This document shows positions 1 to 6,310 of a stretch of DNA of 7,769 bases, piece after piece; positions within the stretch are counted from its first letter, which is position 1; every line of letters begins with the position of its first letter. Position numbers and translations under genes: made by a program. This DNA is from Candidatus Hydrogenedentota bacterium (GTDB lineage: Bacteria > Hydrogenedentota > Hydrogenedentia > Hydrogenedentales > SLHB01), in NCBI GenBank assembly GCA_003552765.1, contig PUOI01000400.1, forward strand, positions 1 through 7,769, written 5' to 3'. The notes under the pieces are model-generated. The model was not told where the DNA came from and searched no databases. It saw only the letters and a program-made list of their open reading frames with translations.

Positions 1-2
1 CC

Positions 3-488
3 CCCGAGGCGGCTCAGAAACAGGTCGCCGATGTGATTGTGTCTACTCTCCGGGAGGTTGAACTCAGACGGCATCGCGCTGTCGAGCGTGCGGCGTCTCA
101 GTTAGACTATCCAAGTTGGGAACTGCTCGCTGACGCCCGTTTCGAGGGACATGGGGTTCCTCATCCTCCGCGAGAGAATATGGGGCAGGCGCTTACTGCT
201 ATTGAGCGAGCGGACGCCATTAACCGTCTGCTCGATCTAGGAGCTATTGAAGGAAGGTTGATAAAGCGGAAATCCAGGACAATAGAGGAGTATCGCGAGC
301 AACAGGCGGGACATGAGGAGGATATTGTTCGTTATCATATTACATCATTCGGTAGTGCATTGTTGGAATTCGGGTTCGATGCGCTCGGACTGCCACATCC
401 CGATATCGTTGCGCAGCTGGAGAGGATCGTTAAGGACTCTTCAGATTCGCCGTCATACGACGCTGAAGCTTCCGACTCTCAGCGGTAG
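3..488 (+). CDS. Hypothetical protein, 5'-partial, possible winged-helix C-terminus
   Basis: I do not recognise this gene. The frame is open from the left edge, so the true start probably lies outside the window. A GTG at 33 is the first possible internal start, but it has no clear ribosome-binding site. About 161 codons are visible, ending in TAG. The N-terminal part is a highly charged helix rich in Arg and Glu (roughly 33-90). A later stretch (AIERADAINRLLDLGAIEG, then YHITSFGSALLEFG) has the rhythm of a winged-helix fold: a helix, a Leu-Gly turn, then a strand and a T-x-x-G-x-x-L-L-like wing helix. That reading is inference only. The Ser/Asp-rich tail looks disordered. Base composition is visibly closer to 50% GC than the thi genes beside it, so it may be a more recent arrival. 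Its last 10 bases overlap the end of thiE, which runs toward it. Confidence 0.65.
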   Translation, partial: PEAAQKQVADVIVSTLREVELRRHRAVERAASQLDYPSWELLADARFEGHGVPHPPRENMGQALTAIERADAINRLLDLGAIEGRLIKRKSRTIEEYREQQAGHEEDIVRYHITSFGSALLEFGFDALGLPHPDIVAQLERIVKDSSDSPSYDAEASDSQR

Positions 489-1129
489 GCGCGGATTTTC
501 TGGCGGAGTTCCTTGGCGGCGGCGGTGACGTCTGGGGCCTCGGTCACGGCGGTGACGACGGCGGCGTGGCGGGCGCCTTGACGCAGGACTTCGTCGATGT
601 TGTGAGCCTTGATGCCGCCCATGGTGGTGAAGGGAATGCGCAGATGCGGCGCGACACGGCCGATCATCGCGGGGGTCACGGGATCCGCCGTGCCGGTCTT
701 GGTTTGAGTGCCAAAGATGGGGCCGATGTTGACGTAGCTGGCCCCCGCCTCCTGAGCTTCCATGGCGTGCTCCAGGCAATGGGTGGAGGCGCCGATGATG
801 AGGTCCGGTGCGACGGTGCGGGCCCTGGCGACAGGGAGGTCCTCCCGGCCGAGGTGGACGCCGTCGGCCTCGGCGGCCAAGGCAATGTCCACCCGGTCAT
901 CAATAATCAGCAACGCATTTGCTTCGCCGGTCTTTTCGCGGAAGGCTTGGGCGTGTTCCACGTACGCCTTGTCCGTGAGGTCCTTTTCGCGGCATTGTAC
1001 AAGGGTTACCCCGGCGTTCAAGACCCCGTCAAGCACCTCCAGCGCCGGGCGGCCGCCGCAGAACGCCTCGGTGATCACCACGTAGAGGTCGGCGGCCGCG
1101 AATCGGGCCATGCGCGTGGCGTGGTCCAT
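479..1129 (-). CDS. thiE: Thiamine phosphate synthase ThiE
   Basis: Cytoplasmic TIM-barrel enzyme that joins hydroxymethylpyrimidine diphosphate to thiazole phosphate, giving thiamine phosphate and pyrophosphate. The 216 residues match the usual length of about 210-220. Family motifs appear in order: QCREKDL (about 46-51, pyrophosphate-binding region), IIDDRVDIALAAEADGVHLG (about 75-94), REDLP (about 95-99, Mg-binding Asp), GASTH (about 113-117), NIGPIFGTQTKTG (about 134-146) and TTMGGI (about 168-173). The family often has NDR where this protein has DDR at 78-79, a mild change. I chose the ATG at 1129 because it overlaps the thiS stop by one base (TGATG), with the purine-rich end of thiS acting as ribosome-binding site. 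A TTG one codon upstream (1132) is possible. It is the last gene of the thi operon and runs tail-to-tail into the partial gene at 3-488 with a 10-bp overlap. I see no terminator hairpin after it. Confidence 0.97.
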   Translation of the reverse strand: MDHATRMARFAAADLYVVITEAFCGGRPALEVLDGVLNAGVTLVQCREKDLTDKAYVEHAQAFREKTGEANALLIIDDRVDIALAAEADGVHLGREDLPVARARTVAPDLIIGASTHCLEHAMEAQEAGASYVNIGPIFGTQTKTGTADPVTPAMIGRVAPHLRIPFTTMGGIKAHNIDEVLRQGARHAAVVTAVTEAPDVTAAAKELRQKIRAYR

Positions 1130-1329
1130 CAACCGCCCCCAACGAAGCGGACAAGCTCGATGACGTCGCCTTCCTCGAGTTGAGTGGTGGCGAAATCGTT
1201 ACGCTCGATAACGTTGTCATTGCGCTGCACCACCATCGCCTCCGGCTGCAACTCCAGGTCTTCCAACAACGCCAACACGGTGATGCCTTCCTTTACGTCG
1301 CGATTCTCGCCATTTATCGTGACCTGCAT
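1129..1329 (-). CDS. thiS: Sulfur carrier protein ThiS
   Basis: Ubiquitin-like sulfur carrier. Its C-terminal glycine is adenylated by ThiF and converted to a thiocarboxylate, which donates sulfur to ThiG during thiazole formation. At 66 residues it has the typical length. Visible features are the first beta strand with the turn motif (MQVTINGENRDV), the middle region with VVQRNDNVI, the acidic LEEGDVIELV strand, and the C-terminal tail FVGGG needed for activation. The ATG at 1329 has a clear ribosome-binding site, AAAGGAGAG, 6-7 bases upstream. It follows thiH after 58 bases and overlaps thiE by one base, so co-transcription and translational coupling with thiE are likely. The activating enzyme thiF is not in the window. 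Confidence 0.96.
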   Translation of the reverse strand: MQVTINGENRDVKEGITVLALLEDLELQPEAMVVQRNDNVIERNDFATTQLEEGDVIELVRFVGGG

Positions 1330-1387
1330 CCAAGCTCTCCTTTTGAATTGCGGCTGGTCATCATTGTCTCAAGAGGCGTAAGGATAC

Positions 1388-2527
1388 TTAGCCGGGGACA
1401 GCGGTATCAAACGCCCGGTCGAAGTCTTTCCATACGGGGTCATATCCCACGCTCCGTATCGCTTCCGCGACTTCGGCGGCGGTGCGGTGATCCTCGAGGG
1501 CGAACTGTTCCAGGGTCTCCTCGCCGTAGCTGGAATAGCCGCCGGGACGGGTGGAGGAACCCGCGCTCATGGTGGTCACCCCGAGCGGGATCAGCCGGTC
1601 GCGGAATGCGGCGGTTTCCCGGGTGGACAAGTTGAACCCCGCCTCGGGCAGAAGCAACCGCAGCGCCAGCATGAGGCGCACCATCTCCCTGTCGCTTACC
1701 AAGGCCGGAATTTGGAAACGTTTGGGAACGTGCCGCAGCCGGGGAAACGAGATGGCGACAGCGCTTTGCCAGCATTCCTTTTGCAAGTGCATGGCGTGCA
1801 TGGCCACATGGAAACAGTCCACGCGCCAATCCGTCAATCCGAGCAACGCGCCGATGCTCAAGCGCCGCGCGCCCGCCTTGCCCGCCCGTTCGCTGGCGCC
1901 CAAGCGGTACTCGTAATCCTTTTTCGCGCCGAGAAGGTGCACCTGGCGGTAGGTCTCCCGGTCGTAGGTCTCCATGTAGATGGTGACGCCTTCAAGCCCG
2001 GCCTCCACTAAGCGCTTGTAGCTTTCGTGGTCCATCGAGTACACCTCGATTCCCACGGACGGGAAATACTCCCGCGCGATCGCGACGGCTTGCGCGATAT
2101 ACTCCACCTTGACCACGCGCGGGGCTTCGCCGGTGAGCAGCAAGACGCTTTGGAACCCTTGCGCCGCCAGTTCCGCGCATTCCCGGTGAATCTCGTCGGG
2201 CTTCAGCGTCACGCGGCGCTGCCTATTGCCGCTGCGCACCGCGTAGCCGCAGTAGGTGCAGTCCGCCCCGCACACGTTGGAGAGATAGAGCGGGACATAC
2301 AGGCCGATGGTTCGCCCGAAATGCCAGCGCGTGAGCCGTTGCGCCTCCTGCGCCATGGCCTCCAGACGGGAATCCGCGGCCGGGGAAAATAGCGCGGCGA
2401 GGTCGCGTAAGCCCCGCTCTTCCTTGGCCAACGCCTTATCGACATCGGCCACCGTCGCGCGTTCGACGAGTTCGAGCACGCGTTCCCGGGGCCACTCGTT
2501 GAGTTGGTTTAGTAGTTTGTCGCTCAT
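1388..2527 (-). CDS. thiH: 2-iminoacetate synthase ThiH (radical SAM tyrosine lyase)
   Basis: Cytoplasmic radical S-adenosylmethionine enzyme that splits tyrosine into p-cresol and dehydroglycine (2-iminoacetate), the glycine-derived precursor used by ThiG. The 379 residues match the family length of about 370-380. The cluster-binding motif C-x3-C-x2-C is intact as CGADCTYC (Cys86, Cys90, Cys93), preceded by IGLYVPLYLSNVC, which is typical of ThiH. Other recognisable blocks are LLLTGE (about 128-134), EVYSMDHESYKRLVEAGL, TYRQVHLLGAKKDYEYRL and the C-terminal STRPGGYSSYGEE. The start is the ATG at 2527; a GAGGGG stretch lies about 11 bases upstream, which is a rather distant ribosome-binding site. 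The gene comes after thiG across an unusually long 340-bp gap and before thiS. ThiH enzymes are oxygen-sensitive, so choosing thiH over the oxidase thiO points to low-oxygen growth (inference). Confidence 0.97.
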   Translation of the reverse strand: MSDKLLNQLNEWPRERVLELVERATVADVDKALAKEERGLRDLAALFSPAADSRLEAMAQEAQRLTRWHFGRTIGLYVPLYLSNVCGADCTYCGYAVRSGNRQRRVTLKPDEIHRECAELAAQGFQSVLLLTGEAPRVVKVEYIAQAVAIAREYFPSVGIEVYSMDHESYKRLVEAGLEGVTIYMETYDRETYRQVHLLGAKKDYEYRLGASERAGKAGARRLSIGALLGLTDWRVDCFHVAMHAMHLQKECWQSAVAISFPRLRHVPKRFQIPALVSDREMVRLMLALRLLLPEAGFNLSTRETAAFRDRLIPLGVTTMSAGSSTRPGGYSSYGEETLEQFALEDHRTAAEVAEAIRSVGYDPVWKDFDRAFDTAVPG

Positions 2528-2577
2528 ATAAATGGCTTCCCCTCAATCGCCGGGTAAGTGCGCTGCTCCAGGGAACA

Positions 2578-2712
2578 ACATCCCCCTTGATCCCCCTTCA
2601 AAGGGGGAATTTTCTAATCCAAAGCCGTCACACGGGCTGGGCCGCAGTTCACCCCCAGGTGAGCGAACCAATTCCCCCTTGGAAGGGGGTGGCCCGTAGG
2701 GCCAGGGGATGT
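2578..2712. repeat. MITE/REP-like palindromic element between thiG and thiH
   Basis: The outer ends are an 8-bp inverted repeat, ACATCCCC at 2578-2585 and GGGGATGT at 2705-2712. Inside these, a 20-base block at 2592-2611 is repeated inverted at 2670-2689 with 19 of 20 bases matching. Each block is itself a hairpin: CCCCCTT-CA-AAGGGGG on the left and CCCCCTT-GG-AAGGGGG on the right. A further small stem GGCCC-GTA-GGGCC sits at 2691-2703, and TCACC-CCCA-GGTGA at 2649-2662. It has no coding capacity. The nested symmetry is typical of non-autonomous palindromic repeats spread by a transposase acting in trans. Copies elsewhere in the genome cannot be seen from here, and no clear target duplication is visible. 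Confidence 0.7.
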
Positions 2713-2788
2713 AAACGCCCCGCATGCCGCCGTATCCGGGGATTGGGGCTTCCAGCACTAATTGGTAAACGAAGTGCCTCGCTATATG

Positions 2789-2817
2789 GTTATCCGCTTA
2801 CTCTTCTCTTGTGTAAA
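2789..2817 (-). promoter_or_regulatory. Possible internal promoter for thiHSE
   Basis: On the minus strand, TTTACA (2812-2817, five of six bases matching a -35 box) is followed by exactly 17 bases and then GATAAC (2789-2794, four of six matching a -10 box). It lies downstream of thiG and about 260 bases before thiH. It could supply thiHSE transcripts independently of the thiG promoter. The -10 match is weak, so this is tentative. Confidence 0.3.
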
Positions 2818-2867
2818 GATAGCGGGGGATGTTGGGTTCATTTGCCGACTTGCCGTGCAAACGCGGC

Positions 2868-3665
2868 TCACGGCTGCGCGGGTTCCTCATCAAAGAGGAA
2901 GCCCGTCAATGGCGACGAGGCCGCCGCTTGCTCCCGCAACGGCGCCAGCCCGGAGCGATACGCCATGCGGCCCGCCTCGGTGGCCATGGCGAAGGCCTTG
3001 GCCATGGGGCCGTGGTCCTCGGCGTCGGCGAGCGCCGTGTTCACGAGGACGGCGTCCGCGCCGATCTCCATGCATTCGGCGGCGTGAGACGGCGCGCCCA
3101 GCCCCGCGTCCACCACGACCGGGACGTTGGATTGTTCGATGATGATGCGCACGAGATCCCGCGTCTTCAAGCCGCGATTGCTCCCAATGGGCGCGCCCAG
3201 CGGCATGACCGTGGCCGTGCCAGCCTCTTCGAGCTTCTTGGCGAGCACCGGGTCGGCCTGGATGTAAGGCAAGACCACGAACCCTTCCTTCACCAGCATC
3301 TCCGCGGCCCGAAGCGTTTCGATGGGGTCGGGAAGCAGGTAGCGCGGTTCGGGGGTGAGTTCCAGCTTCACCCAGGGCTCCAGCCCCGCGGCGCGGGCCA
3401 GTTTCGCCAGCCGGAGCGCCTCTTCCGCCGTGCGCGCGCCCGAGGTGTTGGGCAACAGCAACAGCTTACTCCGGTCCACGGCGGAGAGCAAATCGTCGGC
3501 GCCTTGCTTGTTCACATCGCCCCGGCGCAAGGCCACCGTGACGATTTCGGCTCCACTCGCCTCAATGGCGGCCTTGAGCGTTTCGGGATTGGGGAATTTC
3601 CCCGTGCCTATCATCAAACGCGAGGTAAACTCGCGGCCCGCTATGATTAATGGATCGTGTTCCAT
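2868..3665 (-). CDS. thiG: Thiazole synthase ThiG
   Basis: Cytoplasmic TIM-barrel enzyme that condenses 1-deoxyxylulose 5-phosphate, dehydroglycine and the sulfur of ThiS thiocarboxylate into thiazole phosphate. With the start at 3665 it has 265 residues, close to the usual 255-265. Visible family blocks are [10 protein letters not shown] (about 15-24), TVALRRGD (43-50), [14 protein letters not shown] (about 70-83), WVKLEL with the Schiff-base lysine at Lys100, LLPDP (about 110-114), [42 protein letters not shown] (phosphate-binding end of the barrel), and SSPLTG near the C-terminus. The open frame extends 23 codons upstream to a GTG at 3734, but the ATG at 3665 has a GGAG ribosome-binding site about 7 bases upstream and matches the family N-terminus. 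It is the first gene of the operon and is followed by a 340-bp gap before thiH. Confidence 0.97.
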   Translation of the reverse strand: MEHDPLIIAGREFTSRLMIGTGKFPNPETLKAAIEASGAEIVTVALRRGDVNKQGADDLLSAVDRSKLLLLPNTSGARTAEEALRLAKLARAAGLEPWVKLELTPEPRYLLPDPIETLRAAEMLVKEGFVVLPYIQADPVLAKKLEEAGTATVMPLGAPIGSNRGLKTRDLVRIIIEQSNVPVVVDAGLGAPSHAAECMEIGADAVLVNTALADAEDHGPMAKAFAMATEAGRMAYRSGLAPLREQAAASSPLTGFLFDEEPAQP

Positions 3666-3855
3666 TATAGACTCCATAAACACAAATACAGCTATCCCCG
3701 CCTCTGCAGACAACTTCTCGTTACAGGGGAACACACAACGGGAAGCGGGAATTCCATGGGGGAAACCGTCGTTGACATCAATCGCCCCACCACAACGGGG
3801 GCGCTGTTACGGGGATGGCGCCAGGCGAATGGGGTCTCCATTCGCTGACGCCGGT
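3666..3855 (-). promoter_or_regulatory. Leader of the thi operon, structured, no TPP aptamer seen
   Basis: This is the region between the predicted transcription start (near 3855) and the thiG ATG. As minus-strand RNA it begins with a perfect 8-bp hairpin (3825-3845: GCGAATGG, 5-base loop, CCATTCGC). A second 6-bp stem follows at 3783-3803 (CGCCCC, 9-base loop, GGGGCG). I looked for the conserved TPP riboswitch pieces (CUGAGA and the ACCUGAUCUGG-like block) and did not find them. No U-tract follows either hairpin, so this is not an obvious attenuator. The function is unknown. Confidence 0.45.
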
Positions 3856-3861
3856 CAATTG

Positions 3862-3890
3862 ATTGTACCAGAGGGGGTGGAGAGGCTCAA
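3862..3890 (-). promoter_or_regulatory. Sigma70-type promoter of the thi operon
   Basis: On the minus strand, TTGAGC (3885-3890) and TACAAT (3862-3867, five of six bases of the -10 consensus) are separated by exactly 17 bases. TG lies one base before the -10, giving an extended -10. Transcription would start near 3855, about 190 bases before thiG. A TCAATTGA palindrome (3855-3862) and TGAC-N4-GTCA (3846-3857) overlap the predicted start and could be an operator, which is only inference. Confidence 0.6.
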
Positions 3891-3919
3891 AAACGGAGGC
3901 TTGGGATTGAACGGCGTGC

Positions 3920-3946
3920 TTGAAACTGAACGTAAAGAGTTATTAT
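3920..3946 (+). promoter_or_regulatory. Possible promoter of the amidase gene
   Basis: TTGAAA (3920-3925, five of six) and TATTAT (3941-3946, five of six) face the amidase, with a short 15-base spacer. Transcription would start near 3953. That would rule out the upstream TTG start at 3920 and favour the ATG at 4040. The spacer is two bases shorter than ideal, so confidence is low. It lies back-to-back with the thi promoter. Confidence 0.35.
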
Positions 3947-4039
3947 GCTGTCCCCAGATTATCGCCGTGGTGTCCCAGATGTGGCGCCCGCCTGACCGGT
4001 TTCTCCGAGAGGCGGTCCATATCTGGGGTTTATGCCGTG

Positions 4040-6070
4040 ATGCACGCCCCTTGGAGCGCGCCGCCCGTGAATAGCTGTTCTCGCCCACATGGACCGCAGT
4101 GGAGCCTCATTGTCCTCGCGCTGCTGGCTTTCTTCCTGGTTTTGCCGAATACCGCGCAGGCAAGCATCGTCCGTGCGGAATTGGAGCCCGGCGTCTATGC
4201 CCAGCTGCGCGATGGCCGCACCATCTTCCTTGCGTGCCATTTTGACCAAGGCCGCCGGCCTCATGAGATCCTGCCCCGTTATCTTCACCGGCCCGATCAA
4301 TGGCGGGACTACCGGGAAGTGCGGGCGGCGGCCATTCCCTTTGACCGGCTGAGACCCGATGTCCAACGCACCATCCTGCTCGCGCTTTTTCCCCATGATT
4401 ATGTGGATGAGGATGGATGGCGCCACAAAGTCTTGTACAGCAGGGATGGCTCTCAACAAACGGCGTGGGCCCTGGCGGAGTGGCTGACGGGGTCGGGGTG
4501 GAATTCCAACGCCATCAGTGAACTCAACGGCCTGGAAGAGCCGCGTCTGCAACAAGGAAGCGTCATACACATTCCGCGGGAGTTGCTCAAGGAAGCCTTG
4601 CGCGATCCCACGCCGGACCGCACGCCTCCGGAAGCGGACGCGCCGCCCCAACCCGAACCCGAGCCGGCCCCCGAGCCAGAGCCCGAGCCCGAACCGGAGC
4701 CCGAGCCCGACCCAGAACCAGAGCCCGAGCCCGAGCCCGAGCCAGAACCAGAGCCAGAACCAGAACCAGAGCCAGAACCCGAACCCGAACCCGAACCCGA
4801 GCCAGAACCCGAACCCGAGTCTGCGGCAGAGCCCGCGCCAGCGCCCGAACCGGAGCCCGCGCCCATGCCGGAACCCATAACGGCGCTGCGGCCGCGGCCG
4901 GAATCCATCCCGGATCCGGGCGACTATGAGCACGTGACGGCGAATCTCGAATACGAGGATGGGTATGCGATCTACCGTTTGCGCGAGGGCGAGGCCCTGT
5001 ACACGGCGGTCGTGGTCCGTTTCACCGATTACCGGGAGAACACGGATATCTTGGCGGCGTGCGACCTTCTTGAGGAAACCAGCGGCATCTCGGACGTCCA
5101 TCGGATGCAGCCCGGCCAGCGCATCCGGATTCCCATTGAACTCTTGGCCGACCGCTTCCAGCCCCGCGGGACGCCCGAGCGGGAAAAGTACGAGCAATCC
5201 CTCGAAGAAGCGCGGCGGCTGCGGGGCCAAGTGCGGACGCAGGACCTCGAGGGCGTGGTGGTCGTGCTGGACCCCGGTCACGGCGGCCGGGACCACGGCG
5301 CGGTGAATAGGGACTTTGCCCTTTACGAAGACCAACTCAATTACGACATTGCCGTACGCATCCACAACCTCCTCAAGGAGGAGACCGCCGCGCGGGTCCA
5401 CATGTTGGTGCACTGTCCCGAACGGGGCCTTGAACCCACGGACCGGCGGCGGTTCACGCACAAGACCACCGAAGTGCTCAACACCACGCCGGTCTACAAC
5501 AACCACGACGCCCGGCGTTCCGTGAACCTGCGCTGGAGCCTGGCCAATTCCATCTACCGGCGGGAAGTCGCCAACGGAACGGACCCCCGCAAGATCATTT
5601 TCACCAGCATCCACGCCGACGCCTTGTTTAACGAGCAATTGCGAGGGGCCATGGTGTACATCCCGGGCGCCCATCTCCGGCGGGACCGGGAAGAGCTGAA
5701 CAGCGATTTCTACCAGCAGTTCGCCGAGGTCCGGGAGCAAAACTACGCCACGTCCACCGCCGCCGAACGCCAGCGCGACGAGGCCCTGTCCCGCAATTTC
5801 GCCGTGACGCTGCTTGAAGCCCTTGGAGAAAAGCGCGTCAAGCGCCACGACATGGGCGACCCCATCCGCACGCAGATCAGGCAGGACGGCGGCCGCACCT
5901 ACGTCCCCGGCGTCCTGCGCAACAATATGATACCCACCAAGGTGCTGGTGGAAGCCGCCAACCTGACCAATCCCACAGACTGCGAACGATTGGCCGACCC
6001 CCAATGGCGGCAACGCTTCGCCGAAGCCTATGTGAACGCGCTCAAGACCTTCTACGAATCCGGGGGGTGA
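4040..6070 (+). CDS. Secreted N-acetylmuramoyl-L-alanine amidase (Amidase_3) with LysM-like segments and Pro-Glu spacer
   Basis: Exported zinc hydrolase that cuts the amide bond between N-acetylmuramic acid and L-alanine in peptidoglycan, probably in the periplasm. From the ATG at 4040 it has 676 residues. It starts with a signal peptide: a polar region to about 20, hydrophobic core [15 protein letters not shown] at 21-35, and a likely cut after AQA at 41. Next come an unassigned segment, a divergent LysM-like segment (about 139-181, ending VIHIPREL), a Pro-Glu tract (about 205-279), a second LysM-like segment (about 309-367, ending IRIPIEL), and the Amidase_3 domain from about 405. Zinc ligands are visible as His414 in DPGHGG, Glu430 in LYEDQLN and His525 in SIHAD; the catalytic Glu638 is in [10 protein letters not shown], so it should be active. 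The frame extends to a TTG at 3920, but this would put 40 polar residues before the signal peptide. No strong ribosome-binding site marks the ATG. It stands alone. Confidence 0.93.
   Translation: MHAPWSAPPVNSCSRPHGPQWSLIVLALLAFFLVLPNTAQASIVRAELEPGVYAQLRDGRTIFLACHFDQGRRPHEILPRYLHRPDQWRDYREVRAAAIPFDRLRPDVQRTILLALFPHDYVDEDGWRHKVLYSRDGSQQTAWALAEWLTGSGWNSNAISELNGLEEPRLQQGSVIHIPRELLKEALRDPTPDRTPPEADAPPQPEPEPAPEPEPEPEPEPEPDPEPEPEPEPEPEPEPEPEPEPEPEPEPEPEPEPEPESAAEPAPAPEPEPAPMPEPITALRPRPESIPDPGDYEHVTANLEYEDGYAIYRLREGEALYTAVVVRFTDYRENTDILAACDLLEETSGISDVHRMQPGQRIRIPIELLADRFQPRGTPEREKYEQSLEEARRLRGQVRTQDLEGVVVVLDPGHGGRDHGAVNRDFALYEDQLNYDIAVRIHNLLKEETAARVHMLVHCPERGLEPTDRRRFTHKTTEVLNTTPVYNNHDARRSVNLRWSLANSIYRREVANGTDPRKIIFTSIHADALFNEQLRGAMVYIPGAHLRRDREELNSDFYQQFAEVREQNYATSTAAERQRDEALSRNFAVTLLEALGEKRVKRHDMGDPIRTQIRQDGGRTYVPGVLRNNMIPTKVLVEAANLTNPTDCERLADPQWRQRFAEAYVNALKTFYESGG
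4652..4876 (+). repeat. Pro-Glu codon repeat tract within the amidase gene
   Basis: This is a 75-codon run of a 6-bp unit encoding Pro-Glu, with a few Ala, Asp, Ser and Met interruptions. The longest pure stretch is 18 consecutive Pro-Glu units at 4712-4819. Third positions alternate irregularly (CCC/CCA/CCG and GAG/GAA), so the repeat is kept at the protein level rather than being a perfect DNA copy array. Such tracts form stiff, extended, negatively charged spacers, as in TonB-like proteins. The opposite strand reads as long Gly-Ser runs, which are an artefact. Confidence 0.95.
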
Positions 6071-6141
6071 TGGGGGCGGCGGCACACTGAGATGGGAGAG
6101 GACGCCATCGCACCGCGACGGTCCTGTCCGGAAAGACCGAA

Positions 6142-6172
6142 TTGATCCGGGGTTGCTGTTGCGGCCTATAAT
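6142..6172 (+). promoter_or_regulatory. Promoter-like site with consensus -10, no gene directly downstream
   Basis: A perfect TATAAT lies at 6167-6172. The best -35 candidate is TTGATC (6142-6147, four of six), with a 19-base spacer that is longer than ideal. Transcription would begin near 6179, just before the inverted repeat at 6187, and no credible open frame follows for over 500 bases. Confidence 0.4.
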
Positions 6173-6186
6173 GGGCAACTGACATC

Positions 6187-6266
6187 GTAAACCGTGGAGA
6201 AGCTAGATGCGAGGGTAGGAGTGAAAAAAGTCGAGTTGAACAAGACATGACTACAAAACGGTTTAC
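6187..6266. repeat. 9-bp inverted repeat closing an 80-bp segment
   Basis: GTAAACCGT (6187-6195) is the exact reverse complement of ACGGTTTAC (6258-6266). The enclosed 62 bases are purine-rich on the plus strand. The pair could be the closing stem of a small RNA that starts at the upstream TATAAT promoter, or the ends of a tiny mobile repeat. A run of five T follows at 6284-6288, but after a G-rich stretch and not directly after a stem. Confidence 0.4.
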
Positions 6267-6310
6267 CTGGGGTGACGGCGGGGTTTTTCCACTAATGAGG
6301 GCAAATAGGT

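Larger units (their letters stand above)
2528..2867 (-). other. Long intergenic gap inside the thi operon
   Basis: These 340 bp separate the thiG stop from the thiH start on the minus strand. The thiH-proximal part holds a 135-bp palindromic element (2578-2712). The thiG-proximal part (about 2713-2867) has no gene I can support and contains a promoter-like pair at 2789-2817. Reading frames across it translate the palindromes and resemble no protein. A gap of this size is unusual in a thi operon whose downstream genes are tightly packed. Confidence 0.8.

Noticed and set aside
566..1183. A 205-codon plus-strand frame opposite thiE
   Set aside because: It is antisense to a clear ThiE with all family motifs.
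2543..2758. A 71-codon minus-strand frame in the thiG-thiH gap, containing NSPFEGGSRGM
   Set aside because: The residues arise from translating the palindromic repeat; there is no ribosome-binding site or coding pattern.
3756..3848. A 31-codon plus-strand frame ending [16 protein letters not shown], resembling the first helix of an Xre-type HTH protein
   Set aside because: It stops at once, no continuation of the HTH is found in the other frames, and it lies antisense in the thi leader hairpins. Resemblance over 15 residues is not enough to call a pseudogene.
3666..3890. TPP riboswitch upstream of thiG
   Set aside because: The expected conserved segments were searched for on the minus strand and were not found.
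4453..4908. A minus-strand frame with a long Gly-Ser repeat
   Set aside because: It is the reverse complement of the Pro-Glu codons and has no other protein features.
3959..6178. A 739-codon open frame on the minus strand covering the whole amidase gene
   Set aside because: It translates the Pro-Glu repeat into implausible Phe/Trp/Gly runs and has no family motifs, whereas the plus-strand frame has a signal peptide and an intact amidase active site. It is a high-GC shadow.
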